From Croceimicrobium sp963977415 (GTDB taxonomy: Bacteria; Bacteroidota; Bacteroidia; Flavobacteriales; Schleiferiaceae): a stretch of 64,000 nt of DNA. Location of the stretch: assembly GCA_963977415.1 (NCBI GenBank), contig CAXBOS010000008.1, positions 1-64,000 of the forward strand. The letters are read 5' to 3'. Positions 25,320-33,714 of this stretch are shown in pieces (within the stretch, counting starts at the first letter, position 1; each line of letters begins with the position of its first letter). Position numbers and translations under genes: made by a program. The notes below the pieces were generated by a model that did not search any database, had not been told where the DNA came from, and saw only the letters and a program-made list of their open reading frames with translations.

Positions 25320-25747
25320 TCAATTTTTTTAATCAGCCCACTTACTACTCCCCAAATGCGGAAGTCCATAAACTGGGTGATTTTAAGTTTTTCAAAAGCG
25401 GGATTTTCGGGGAGGAGGTAAAAGTCTTCCCCGTCAATTAAAAGGCGCTTTACGGTATACTCACCGTTTATTACTGCGAGAATAATACTTTGATTTTGTG
25501 CTTGTTTTTCTTTGTCTACAATAAGAAGATCACCATCATCAATGCCAGCCCCAACCATAGATTGCCCGCTAACACGCACGCAAAAACTCGATTTCGGGTT
25601 GCGAATTAATTCACGATTTAAATTAATGGTGTCTTCAAAATATTCGGAAACATAAGAAGGTTTGCCCGCCGAAACGCCTACATCAAAGAAGGGAATCTCA
25701 ATTCCATCAAAAGGATCAATCTGAAAAACAGCTAGTGACATAGGCAA
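25316..25747 (-). CDS. umuD: UmuD-like S24 self-cleaving peptidase, solitary
   Basis: 143 residues, the UmuD length, without the LexA DNA-binding domain. The self-cleavage site Ala27-Gly28 lies in Val-Ser-Ala-Gly; the catalytic Ser63 is in Gly-Gln-Ser-Met and Lys100 is in Tyr-Thr-Val-Lys-Arg. By family, RecA-stimulated cleavage yields a form that activates a Y-family polymerase. The umuC gene usually follows directly, but here the downstream space is taken by a convergent peroxidase gene, so the partner must be elsewhere or absent. Confidence 0.88.
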   Translation of the reverse strand: MPMSLAVFQIDPFDGIEIPFFDVGVSAGKPSYVSEYFEDTINLNRELIRNPKSSFCVRVSGQSMVGAGIDDGDLLIVDKEKQAQNQSIILAVINGEYTVKRLLIDGEDFYLLPENPAFEKLKITQFMDFRIWGVVSGLIKKID

Positions 25748-25771
25748 TATTGTAAGTGCTCAATTTACATT

Positions 25772-26656
25772 TTAATCGGGAAACATCTTGAGTGGCTCAT
25801 CTTTTAGTTTCAACAAATTTTGTTCGATGCTCGCGGAAAGGGAATTAATATCTTCTGCGTAAATCTGTTCCAAAACTTCAACATAAGGCCTATTGTGGAA
25901 ATAGCCGTCTTTATAATTTCTTTCCGCTTCTTTAATTAATTTCTGCGCCTCGGCGTTATCATTTTTCCGAAAAGCTAAACGAGCCAAATGAAAATAGGCA
26001 TCTGCCAAAGTGGGATAAATTCGCAAGGTCCGCTCTAACTCTGCTTTCATTTTAATGTCGTCGCCTAACTTTTCATAAGTCAAAGCGCGGTATAAAACCG
26101 CAAAAGCATCTACCCATTCTTCGCCCTCTTTGGCAACGGTGCTATCAATATGAAGGGATAAAGAGTGTAGGGCTTGCGGGTAATTTTTGAGTCCGTAATA
26201 GGCAATGCCGCGCATATAATCGTGATTTTGCCCTTGTGAATAGCCAACTGATTTAGTTACAGAATCAGTCAGGTTGAAGTCGGCAATAGCTCTCAGATAA
26301 TCGCGATAAAAATAGAGGTAGAGGTAGCCTCGAAACCCCGCCCAAGGTTCGGGTTTGAGTTCTGCGGCTTTGCCATAATAGTATTGCATTTCTGCCGCAA
26401 GGCCGCGCTTTACGCGAGAAGTTCCTAATTCGCGCCAGTAATCGCCATTACTGGTATCGAGTTTCATGGCTTCTTTAATGTGGAATTGCTCGGGTACTGT
26501 ACCTTGGTAATAATAGCCTACGCCATTGCTAAGGCTTTTAGCGTAGGTAATTTTTTCCTCAGCACTAAAGTCTCGCTGATACCAATCGTAGTCGGCTTGG
26601 CAACTTAAAAGACTGAGAAGGAGGCAAGCCTTAAGGGAGAATATCAATGATCTCAT
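25772..26656 (-). CDS. TPR-containing lipoprotein
   Basis: 294 residues with a lipoprotein signal and lipobox Leu-Leu-Ser-Cys19. The rest is helical, with tetratricopeptide-like pairs: Ala-Tyr-Phe-His-Leu-Ala-Arg-Leu-Ala-Phe, and several Tyr/Ala/Leu-rich helices spaced about 34 residues apart. TPR lipoproteins act as scaffolds in envelope complexes; no partner is apparent. Its start lies inside the 3' end of the upstream lipoprotein gene (26-base overlap), suggesting translational coupling. Confidence 0.7.
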   Translation of the reverse strand: MRSLIFSLKACLLLSLLSCQADYDWYQRDFSAEEKITYAKSLSNGVGYYYQGTVPEQFHIKEAMKLDTSNGDYWRELGTSRVKRGLAAEMQYYYGKAAELKPEPWAGFRGYLYLYFYRDYLRAIADFNLTDSVTKSVGYSQGQNHDYMRGIAYYGLKNYPQALHSLSLHIDSTVAKEGEEWVDAFAVLYRALTYEKLGDDIKMKAELERTLRIYPTLADAYFHLARLAFRKNDNAEAQKLIKEAERNYKDGYFHNRPYVEVLEQIYAEDINSLSASIEQNLLKLKDEPLKMFPD

Positions 26657-27743
26657 TGTCTTTTATTTTAAAGGTTAGATAGGCGTAAGAGTCGCGGTTT
26701 TCGCCCCGAATAACGCAGGGTTGCCAAGTTTTTAAACTGAGTAAAATATCCAAAAGATGATTAACGGTGGGCGCCTCGAAGTCCTTGGCTTGATAGTCGA
26801 AATCGTAACCTTGGGCAATAAATCGCCCTGCTTTGCCTTCACAGCTTATTACAAAACGATAGGTGAGCATACCATCTTCGCTACCCAATTTTTCTTCTTG
26901 TAGCTGTTGCTTGATGATGCTTAACATTTTCTTTTTTCCATAGAGGAAGCCCGCATCAGGATCGCCATTATAATAATCTGCAATGGCTTTTTCGCTGCCA
27001 CAGAGTTTAAAATCAGCATCGCCCCCGAGGCTTTCCGCGGGATCAATATAAGCCACTCTTTTTTCACCGTGATCAGCACGCAAGAGGAAAGTATCTAAAG
27101 GCATTTGCTCAATCAACTCGCCACTATAGCTGCCCCCCTCACTACTTTCGTAAGATGACCAGAAACCAATATTGGGTCGGTAAATTTCAATGGCTCGGTT
27201 GGAACTTACCACGGAATCAGTCTTCACATTGCGATAGCTTCGCTCCAAAACAAAATACTTGGCTTTTTCCCCCGCGATGTTCGTATCGCCCATTTCCTCT
27301 TGCTTTACTTCGTAACGATAAGCCTCACTTTGGTACTGGTAGCTTTCTATATAAAGAGGTTGTATCCCTGGCTGCCAGCTTTTTGAATGCGCTGCAATAA
27401 TTTCCACTTTAAGTGTATCCTCATTGGGGTAGTAAAAGGAAGAATCGAGGTAGAGATCATCTCCTCCGATGCGATAGTATTTGCTACCCGTTAGCTCGAA
27501 GCCAGCATTGTATACATGAGAACTGAAATGAGAAGCATCGCTTTTTTGATAGGTCACGTAGCTAATGCGAATGGCAGATTCTTGGTCTGGGTTGCTGGGT
27601 TTAAAGAGGCTGTAGTATTTTACGGCATAGCCTTTTTCAAAGATGTGGTCGGGTGGGAAATAAGCGGAGAGGCTTTCGTTTTTTTCTTCTTTATGGCAAG
27701 CCAGCAGAAAGATAATTGAGGCTAAAAGTAAAATATTTCGCAT
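26631..27743 (-). CDS. hypothetical lipoprotein
   Basis: 370 residues with lipobox Leu-Leu-Ala-Cys16. The mature protein is rich in aromatic residues and alternating strands, suggesting a beta-rich periplasmic or surface protein. I see no catalytic motif. It is translated just before, and overlaps, the TPR lipoprotein gene, so the two products probably act together. Confidence 0.65.
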   Translation of the reverse strand: MRNILLLASIIFLLACHKEEKNESLSAYFPPDHIFEKGYAVKYYSLFKPSNPDQESAIRISYVTYQKSDASHFSSHVYNAGFELTGSKYYRIGGDDLYLDSSFYYPNEDTLKVEIIAAHSKSWQPGIQPLYIESYQYQSEAYRYEVKQEEMGDTNIAGEKAKYFVLERSYRNVKTDSVVSSNRAIEIYRPNIGFWSSYESSEGGSYSGELIEQMPLDTFLLRADHGEKRVAYIDPAESLGGDADFKLCGSEKAIADYYNGDPDAGFLYGKKKMLSIIKQQLQEEKLGSEDGMLTYRFVISCEGKAGRFIAQGYDFDYQAKDFEAPTVNHLLDILLSLKTWQPCVIRGENRDSYAYLTFKIKDNEIIDILP

Positions 27744-28090
27744 GCTTAAAATTAGTTTTCTTTAGATGGGTTTCCTTAAAAATTGAAATTAACAAATTGG
27801 AAATCTGAGTTAGCAATAAGAATGCCTTGAATTTTAGGGTAGGAGAGATACTTCAGTTAATCTCATCATGTAACCCCTTCGTAGTTCGTTTTTTGGACGA
27901 TTTGGGCTAGACTATAATAGTAGAACTTCTGCGGATTATTAGGCTTTTGGGGAAATAAAATATAATGAAGTGAATCGTGTTTGAAAGAATAGGGGAATCT
28001 GACTATGGTCAAAAAAAATCCTGAAACAAGTTTAGGATGATGCTAATATTATACAATCGGCCTTTGTTGTCTTCGCGAACCTAGGCAAAA
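27744..28090. other. intergenic region without a gene
   Basis: About 350 AT-rich bases between the lipoprotein gene and the first 181-bp repeat. A small imperfect hairpin lies near 28019-28038 (TCCTGAAACAAGTTTAGGA). Nothing else is recognised. Confidence 0.4.
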
Positions 28091-28271
28091 GGTTTTGAAA
28101 CGCGGATGAAGGCAGATTTGGCGTATGGTGGCGGATTAAAAAAACGTTATTAAGGCCATTTGCCGTGAATCTTCAGAAATAAAAAATCAGACAAAAGAAC
28201 GCTATGAATTGAGATGTCGGCCCTACAGGCCTTTTATTTTATGGTATTTAGAATCCGCAGCTGCTGCAGCT
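28091..28271 (+). repeat. 181-bp direct repeat, copy A
   Basis: Matches copy B (29147-29327) at about 171 of 181 positions by eye, in the same orientation; most differences lie in the first 20 bases. It runs from GGTTTTG to the CCGCAGCTGCTGCAGCT motif. It lies on the toxin's 3' side of the ParDE-like locus, so the two copies bracket the module. It contains GGCCCTACAGGCC, which can fold into a hairpin. Confidence 0.85.
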
Positions 28272-28408
28272 TGGTTAATGAATTATTGTTCGATACTACC
28301 GAGAAATCGCAGCTGCCGCAGCTCATTTGAGCCTATCCATAAACAATGGATTTCGCACTAATTTCCCACTCCGCTATCCACTTCTTTTCCCACCGAATTT
28401 CAATACTG
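28272..28408 (+). repeat. extended tail of copy A
   Basis: A second GCAGCTGCCGCAGCT motif occurs at 28309-28323. The stretch ending TTTCCCACCGAATTTCAA is similar to the tail after copy B, where about 70 bases are missing, as if deleted between the two GCAGCTGC motifs. Confidence 0.6.
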
Positions 28409-28478
28409 CTGTTCGCTAGCAGCCCCATAGTTTAGAAATAATCAATTAAACAGACGAAAGTTTGCAACTATATAATTT

Positions 28479-28778
28479 TCAATCATTTAATCTAGTATCG
28501 ATGTCCATTCTTTGATAAAGAACTCTAATAATTTCAATTTCTTCTCGGACTTGATTTATTTTATAAAAGATGAAATGAGATTTTACCCGCGCTTTGAAAT
28601 AGCCCTTTCGAATTGCCTCGTAATTTTTTCCAGAATGGGGACTTTCACAAATGAATTCAATTTCATCCATGATAAGATTAAAGTACCGATTAGGTTGTTC
28701 TGCAGACTACTTTTCATTAGTGTAAAGCCAAATACTTTGTAAATCATTGTGCGCTTCTGCACTGATGCGGTACTTCAT
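28479..28778 (-). pseudogene. ParE/RelE-type toxin gene with one amber codon
   Basis: From the ATG at 28776-28778 the frame reads Met-Lys-Tyr-Arg-Ile-Ser-Ala-Glu-Ala, then Asp-Leu-Gln-Ser-Ile-Trp-Leu-Tyr-Thr-Asn-Glu-Lys, then a TAG at 28707-28709, then Ser-Ala-Glu-Gln and continues without interruption to the C-terminus with Arg-Val-Leu-Tyr-Gln-Arg-Met-Asp. Full length would be 99 codons plus stop, the normal ParE size, and the TAG stands where Trp (TGG) is usual in Lys-Trp-Ser. All other parts look intact. The downstream ATG (28670) could give a 63-residue C-terminal fragment. The gene starts 17 bases after the antitoxin stop. Confidence 0.85.
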
Positions 28779-28795
28779 CAATTGGCCTTAGTGTC

Positions 28796-29029
28796 TTAGC
28801 GATTCATAGTCTTTAAAAACTCTTCTCGATCAAAGTTTTCGATAAAACCCGATTCTTCGCCCTTCTTTAGCTCTTTTATCAAGCTTGCCTTTTTGGACTC
28901 CCCCTCTTCAAATAGTCGTAAAGCTGCTCTAACCACCTCACTAGCAGAAGAGTACTTTCCAGACTTCACCTGACTCTCAATAAAGGAAGTGAAATAATCA
29001 CCGATAAGGATGGAAGTGTTTTTTGCCAT
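28796..29029 (-). CDS. ParD-family antitoxin
   Basis: 77 residues. The N-terminal half is a ribbon-helix-helix DNA-binding domain (Ser-Ile-Leu-Ile-Gly-Asp-Tyr, then Lys-Tyr-Ser-Ser-Ala-Ser-Glu-Val-Val-Arg-Ala-Ala-Leu-Arg-Leu), typical of ParD/CopG antitoxins. The C-terminal half is acidic and would bind the toxin. It is complete and follows a promoter with a palindromic operator. The partner toxin gene next to it is interrupted by a stop codon. Confidence 0.92.
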   Translation of the reverse strand: MAKNTSILIGDYFTSFIESQVKSGKYSSASEVVRAALRLFEEGESKKASLIKELKKGEESGFIENFDREEFLKTMNR

Positions 29030-29043
29030 TGTTTCGTTTTAAT

Positions 29044-29067
29044 CAAATATACCAATAGTTGGTATAT
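29044..29067 (-). promoter_or_regulatory. autoregulatory operator and promoter of the ParDE-type locus
   Basis: Perfect palindrome of 9-base arms ATATACCAA and TTGGTATAT around TAG (29047-29067). On the minus strand a perfect -7 box TATATTTG (29044-29051) overlaps it, 14 bases before the antitoxin ATG. A ribbon-helix-helix antitoxin bound there would block transcription. Confidence 0.85.
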
Positions 29068-29146
29068 AATTAAATTTCAGTTAATGCCCTTCAATCTATG
29101 TTCGGCTTAAAATTAAAATCTCAGATTTCAAGTACAGCAAACAGCA

Positions 29147-29327
29147 GGTTTTGCCACATGGGTGAAGGCAGATTTGGCGTATGGTGGCGGATTAAAAAAA
29201 CGTTCTATAGGCCATTTGCCGTGAATCTTCAGAAATAAAAAATCAGACAAAAGAATGCTATGAATTGAGATGTCGGCCCTACAGGCCTTTTATTTTATGG
29301 TATTTAGAATCCGCAGCTGCCGCAGCT
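29147..29327 (+). repeat. 181-bp direct repeat, copy B
   Basis: Second copy of the repeat at 28091-28271, on the promoter side of the toxin-antitoxin locus. It is followed at about 29350-29410 by a tail related to that of copy A (TTTCCCACCGAATT in common). The stretch 29030-29495 therefore contains a promoter, a repeat and its tail, and no further gene. Confidence 0.85.
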
Positions 29328-29495
29328 CGTCATCACTGCATCTAATTAGGATCGAATTTCAACCGAATTTCCTCTCCGCAAAGCACTTGCTTTCCCACCG
29401 AATTACAAATCAAATTAAATTCCAGAGGACTGATAGTCAGTCTAGTAAAATTCCAATCTCATTACTCACTACAACGCGACCAGCGGTCTCAAGAC

Positions 29496-30272
29496 TTAAA
29501 TAATCTTCTTAATCACCCTCAATCGATGGGTATGTACTTTATCATCGGCGTGGTAAATACCCGATTGGTCGAGGCGGTCTAAACGCACTTTACCGCTGGC
29601 ATGTAAGATGTAGTTATCTTTTAAAATGATGCCGACGTGAATAATCTTCCCTTCATTATTATCGAAAAAAGCCAGATCGCCGGGTTCCGATTCTTCAATG
29701 AAACTAAGGGTTTCGCCAATTTGAGCTTGTTGCCAGGCGTCGCGGGGAATATTGTAACCGCAAATACGGTAAACCATCTGGCTAAAGCCCGAACAGTCGA
29801 TACCAAATGGACTGCGGCCACCCCAGAGATAGGGGGCATGTAAATATTGGAAAGCAACTTCTATTAGTTGCTCACGGCTTTGCTTCTTATGGATGAAGGC
29901 ACCGCTAAATTTAAACTTGGTTTCAGCGATGCGAATGGGTGATTTTTCGCTGAAACCGGGTAAAAAAGAACCCAAGAAGATAGGGAAGAAACTTCCGCTG
30001 TCTTCTCGGGAAATCAATTCTATTAAATCGCTGCTAATCGGCTTTTTGCATTTGGCGTGCCACTCCGCTTGCTTTTCGTCCAAGGCTTCAAACTGCTTGC
30101 GATCAATCCAACCTTCATAACGATCGTGATGAAGACGAATACGCAACCATTTCTTCCGTTGTTCTAAAACATCGTAGCTCTCACCAAAAATTACCTGGTT
30201 TACCATTTCCGCGGTGTCCGCTGGCTCCAGGCGCATGGGTATAACACTTAACCCGCAAATGCCTTTTAGCAT
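29496..30272 (-). CDS. NlpC/P60 (C40) peptidase with SH3-like domain
   Basis: 258 residues without a signal peptide. An N-terminal SH3b-like domain (about 15-62, with Trp-Leu-Arg-Ile-Arg and Gly-Trp-Ile) precedes a C40 peptidase domain (about 135-250) with Trp-Gly-Gly-Arg-Ser and the catalytic Cys160 in Asp-Cys-Ser-Gly-Phe, His212 in His-Val-Gly-Ile and a third polar residue near His224. These enzymes usually cut the gamma-D-Glu to diamino-acid bond in peptidoglycan stem peptides. The lack of a clear leader suggests cytoplasmic recycling of muropeptides, or a missed start. It follows the thiolase gene by 4 bases. Confidence 0.88.
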   Translation of the reverse strand: MLKGICGLSVIPMRLEPADTAEMVNQVIFGESYDVLEQRKKWLRIRLHHDRYEGWIDRKQFEALDEKQAEWHAKCKKPISSDLIELISREDSGSFFPIFLGSFLPGFSEKSPIRIAETKFKFSGAFIHKKQSREQLIEVAFQYLHAPYLWGGRSPFGIDCSGFSQMVYRICGYNIPRDAWQQAQIGETLSFIEESEPGDLAFFDNNEGKIIHVGIILKDNYILHASGKVRLDRLDQSGIYHADDKVHTHRLRVIKKII

Positions 30273-30276
30273 ATTT

Positions 30277-31455
30277 TTAGCCTAGGTTTTCAATTACCAT
30301 TGCAGAAGCACCGCCACCGCCGTTGCAAATACCCGCTGCGCCAATTTTACCATTATTTTGCTTCAATACATTCATCAAAGTGATAATAATACGAGCACCA
30401 GAAGCGCCTAAGGGATGACCCATAGATACCGCGCCACCGTTAACATTGGTTTTAGCAGGATCAATATTTAAGATTTGAATATTCGCTAAACCTACTACCG
30501 AAAAGGCTTCGTTTAATTCGAAGGCATCCACATCCTTAATATCCACATTTGCTTTGGCTAAAGCTTTTGGTAAAGCCTTCGCAGGTGCAGTGGTAAACCA
30601 TTCTGGTTCATGGGCCGCATCTGCATAAGCACTAATTTTTGCTAAAGGCTTAAGACCTAAGCTTGCTGCTTTTTCGGCCGACATTAATACTAAGGCTGCC
30701 GCACCATCATTAAGATTCGAAGCGTTCGCAGCTGTAACGGTACCATCTTTATCGAATACGGGGCGTAAAGTAGGCACCTTGGCGGGATTTACTTTAAAAA
30801 CGTCCTCGTCGCGCTCTACTACAATAGCATCACCTCTACGTTGGGGAATCGTTACCGGAATAACTTCTTCAGCAAAACGTCCCTGCTCCCAGGAGTCGGC
30901 GCTACGACGATAGCTTTCTAAGGCAAAAGCATCTTGCTCTTCACGGCTAAATTTCATGTCTTTGGCACAAAGCTCCGCGCAATTTCCCATGTGAACCGAT
31001 CCGTAAACGTCGATTAAACCATCGCGTAAAAGACCGTCTTTCATTTTAATGTCGCCTAATTTAACGCCTCCACGGCCATCTAAATAATGGGGAACATTAC
31101 TCATGCTTTCCATACCACCGGCAACCACTACATCGGCATCACCTAAAGCGATGGCTTGCGCGGCTTGCATAATAGCTTTCATGCCCGAAGAGCATACTTT
31201 ATTAACCGTTGTACAAGGAACAGTGTTTGGTAAACCTGCGCCCATAGCGGCCTGACGAGCAGGAGCCTGGCCAACGCCCGCTTGTAATACATTACCCATT
31301 AGTACTTCTTGTACTTCATTGGGACCTAAGTTGATTTTGTCTAAAGCGCCTTTAATCGCGATGGATCCTAATTGGGTAGCGCTTAAAGAAGAAAGGCTTC
31401 CTAAAAATCCGCCAATAGGCGTTCTAACCGCAGATACGATTACTACTTCTTTCAT
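30277..31455 (-). CDS. acetyl-CoA C-acyltransferase (thiolase)
   Basis: 392 residues, the normal thiolase length. The active-site Cys88 is in Asn-Lys-Val-Cys-Ser-Ser-Gly-Met-Lys; Asn-Glu-Ala-Phe, Gly-His-Pro-Leu-Gly-Ala-Ser-Gly-Ala-Arg and Cys-Asn-Gly-Gly-Gly-Gly carry the other catalytic residues. It either condenses two acetyl-CoA or cleaves 3-ketoacyl-CoA in fatty-acid degradation; the short family length favours acetoacetyl-CoA thiolase. It is followed closely by the NlpC/P60 gene. Confidence 0.93.
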   Translation of the reverse strand: MKEVVIVSAVRTPIGGFLGSLSSLSATQLGSIAIKGALDKINLGPNEVQEVLMGNVLQAGVGQAPARQAAMGAGLPNTVPCTTVNKVCSSGMKAIMQAAQAIALGDADVVVAGGMESMSNVPHYLDGRGGVKLGDIKMKDGLLRDGLIDVYGSVHMGNCAELCAKDMKFSREEQDAFALESYRRSADSWEQGRFAEEVIPVTIPQRRGDAIVVERDEDVFKVNPAKVPTLRPVFDKDGTVTAANASNLNDGAAALVLMSAEKAASLGLKPLAKISAYADAAHEPEWFTTAPAKALPKALAKANVDIKDVDAFELNEAFSVVGLANIQILNIDPAKTNVNGGAVSMGHPLGASGARIIITLMNVLKQNNGKIGAAGICNGGGGASAMVIENLG

Positions 31456-31628
31456 GTGAAATTGTGTTTGTGTATTTGAGAGTGCAGAATACCATCTCCC
31501 GTTAAGGGTGAAAAATGAAATTTATAGTTCCAGTTGGACTGATTCATTGGTGGTATTCTAAGATTTGTCTTTACTTAGCAATGTGGGCGAAATTAAACAA
31601 AATAAGCCTCTTTATTTTCCCTTTGGGC

Positions 31629-33713
31629 ATGAGAAAACTATTATTATATCTACAAAACTATCAGACACAAATCTCAATCACCTTGCTTTTTGTGGTTTCC
31701 TTGATTTTTATTGTTTACCTCAGTCCGCGTGAAGTTCAGTTTAAGTATGAGTTTCAGAAGGGTAAGCCTTGGCTTCATGAGAATTTGGTAGCCCCTTTCG
31801 ACTTCTCCATCTTAAAGTCTGAAGCTGCTTTAAAAGAGGAAATCTTAAAAACACGCTTGCAAAAAACCATTTTTTTAAAATTCGATGATGCCTTTAGTGC
31901 GAAGGCCATTGCCACTTTTAAAGAAGATTTAGCCACTGCTTGGGCAGAAGCGCGCAAAGAAGGTCGTTTTCAGGATAGTTTAAATGATGGGCTTTATGCC
32001 AAATTGCAGTCTTTAGGCGAGTTTAATCTGAATGAGTTTTATAAAATTGGTGTTCTTCAACCGAATGACGATCCTTTTTTTGAAGACTTTGGTCAGGTGC
32101 TTTTGGTAAAAGATAAAGTGAGTCAGCCGGTTGAGCTGAGTCAGTTTTATGGCATTCAAAGCGTGGTGGAAAAAATCCGTGGACGCATAAAAGATAGCCT
32201 TAGCGAAGAGCAGGCGGGTTTTTTAATGGCTCGTTTGGCCGCCAATATTCGCTATAATGTTTTTTATGAAAAAGAACGCAGCGAGAAGTACTTACAAAAT
32301 CAACTCGATCAAATATTACCCAGTAGGGGAGCGGTTTTAAGCGGTGAGCTGATAATTGCAAAAGGTAACTTGGTAGACGATGAACGCTTCGCCAAATTGA
32401 ACTCCCTTAAATCTGTTTACGAAGGTTCGTTAAGCGGGGTACGTTCTTATTATAGCTTGCTTAGCGGACAAATACTATTGGTGGGAATCCTCCTTTTTGT
32501 GCTCTTTGCCTTCCTTAATCAGTTCGATAAATTGGTATTAGAAGACATCAGCCGTCTTACTTTTATTTTGGTCAATATTCTCCTCATGGTTTTATTGGCA
32601 AGCATTGTTCTCTCCTTTAATGCGGGCTTAATTTATCTCATACCCTTTGCCATTTTACCGATGGTTATGCGTTCTTTCTTTGAAACACGCTTAGCCCTTT
32701 TCGTACATCTTGTAGCGATGTTAATCATTGGTTTTCAGGTGCCTAATAGTTTTGAATTTATCTTCCTACAAATTGTGGCGGGCGTATTTTCGGTATTGAT
32801 GGTAAATAACCTATACCGTCGGAAAGACCTCTTTTTAACTGGTGGAAAAATCACCTTGGTCTATGCTGTTTCCTATTTCAGCTTGGCGATATTACAAGAG
32901 GGTAGTGTGAAAACCATCGACTACGGTGTTTTTGCTTATTTCGTGGGTAATGGTTTGCTTACGCTGATTTCTTTCCCCTTAATTTACTTCCAAGAAAAGA
33001 TATTTGGTTTTGTTTCAGAGATTTCTCTTTTGGAGCTTAGTGATACCAATAATCCGCTTTTACGTGAGCTAGCGGAAACTGCGCCTGGTACTTTTCAACA
33101 TAGCATGCAGGTAGCCAACTTAACCGAGAATGCCATTATTGCCATCGGTGGAAATGCTTTATTAGCACGCACTGGAGCCTTGTACCACGACATTGGGAAA
33201 ATGCAAAGTCCCATGTATTTCATTGAGAACCAGAGCACGGGTATTAATCCTCACGATGAGCTCAGCTTTGAGGAAAGTGCCGAAATAATAATTGGTCATG
33301 TTAGCGCGGGAATTTCTTTGGCGAAACGCAATGCGTTACCGGACTTGCTTATTGATTTTATTCGTACCCACCACGGAACTTCTATGGTAATGTATTTCTA
33401 CAAACAATACATCCGCGATTTCCCTGAAGATAAAGCCGCCAGTGAGCGCTTTACTTATCCAGGACCAAAACCTTTTTCTAAGGAAACGGCGGTTTTAATG
33501 ATGGCCGATACTGTGGAAGCGGCTTCGCGCAGTATTCAGAATCCCGACCACGATAAAATTGACCAATTGGTGGAAAGACTGATTGATCATCAGATTAATG
33601 ATGGACAATTTGAAAACGCTCCCATCACCTTACGGGAGATAAGGAGCGTTAAAAAGATTTTCAAGAAGATGTTAATGAACATCTACCACGTGCGGATTAA
33701 GTACCCTGATTAA
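31629..33713 (+). CDS. PgpH-type 7TM-HD phosphodiesterase
   Basis: I start it at the ATG at 31629; the upstream ATG at 31515 in the same frame would add 38 atypical residues. The product is about 694 residues: an N-terminal membrane helix, a 7TM-associated extracellular domain (about 40-270), a cluster of helices (about 275-450) and a cytosolic HD domain with Thr-Phe-Gln-His-Ser-Met-Gln-Val and Leu-Tyr-His-Asp-Ile-Gly-Lys. By family such proteins hydrolyse cyclic di-AMP, though that activity is inferred. A 265-bp structured repeat begins 2 bases after its stop. Confidence 0.9.
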   Translation: MRKLLLYLQNYQTQISITLLFVVSLIFIVYLSPREVQFKYEFQKGKPWLHENLVAPFDFSILKSEAALKEEILKTRLQKTIFLKFDDAFSAKAIATFKEDLATAWAEARKEGRFQDSLNDGLYAKLQSLGEFNLNEFYKIGVLQPNDDPFFEDFGQVLLVKDKVSQPVELSQFYGIQSVVEKIRGRIKDSLSEEQAGFLMARLAANIRYNVFYEKERSEKYLQNQLDQILPSRGAVLSGELIIAKGNLVDDERFAKLNSLKSVYEGSLSGVRSYYSLLSGQILLVGILLFVLFAFLNQFDKLVLEDISRLTFILVNILLMVLLASIVLSFNAGLIYLIPFAILPMVMRSFFETRLALFVHLVAMLIIGFQVPNSFEFIFLQIVAGVFSVLMVNNLYRRKDLFLTGGKITLVYAVSYFSLAILQEGSVKTIDYGVFAYFVGNGLLTLISFPLIYFQEKIFGFVSEISLLELSDTNNPLLRELAETAPGTFQHSMQVANLTENAIIAIGGNALLARTGALYHDIGKMQSPMYFIENQSTGINPHDELSFEESAEIIIGHVSAGISLAKRNALPDLLIDFIRTHHGTSMVMYFYKQYIRDFPEDKAASERFTYPGPKPFSKETAVLMMADTVEAASRSIQNPDHDKIDQLVERLIDHQINDGQFENAPITLREIRSVKKIFKKMLMNIYHVRIKYPD

Positions 33714-33714
33714 C

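Noticed and set aside
28479..28670. Short toxin-like gene starting at the internal ATG 28670
   Set aside because: The matching frame continues upstream to a proper toxin start with one stop codon in between, so it is read as a broken full-length toxin rather than a short gene.
31515..31628. Upstream ATG for the PgpH-like gene
   Set aside because: The 38 extra residues do not fit the family, and the second ATG at 31629 precedes the usual first membrane helix.
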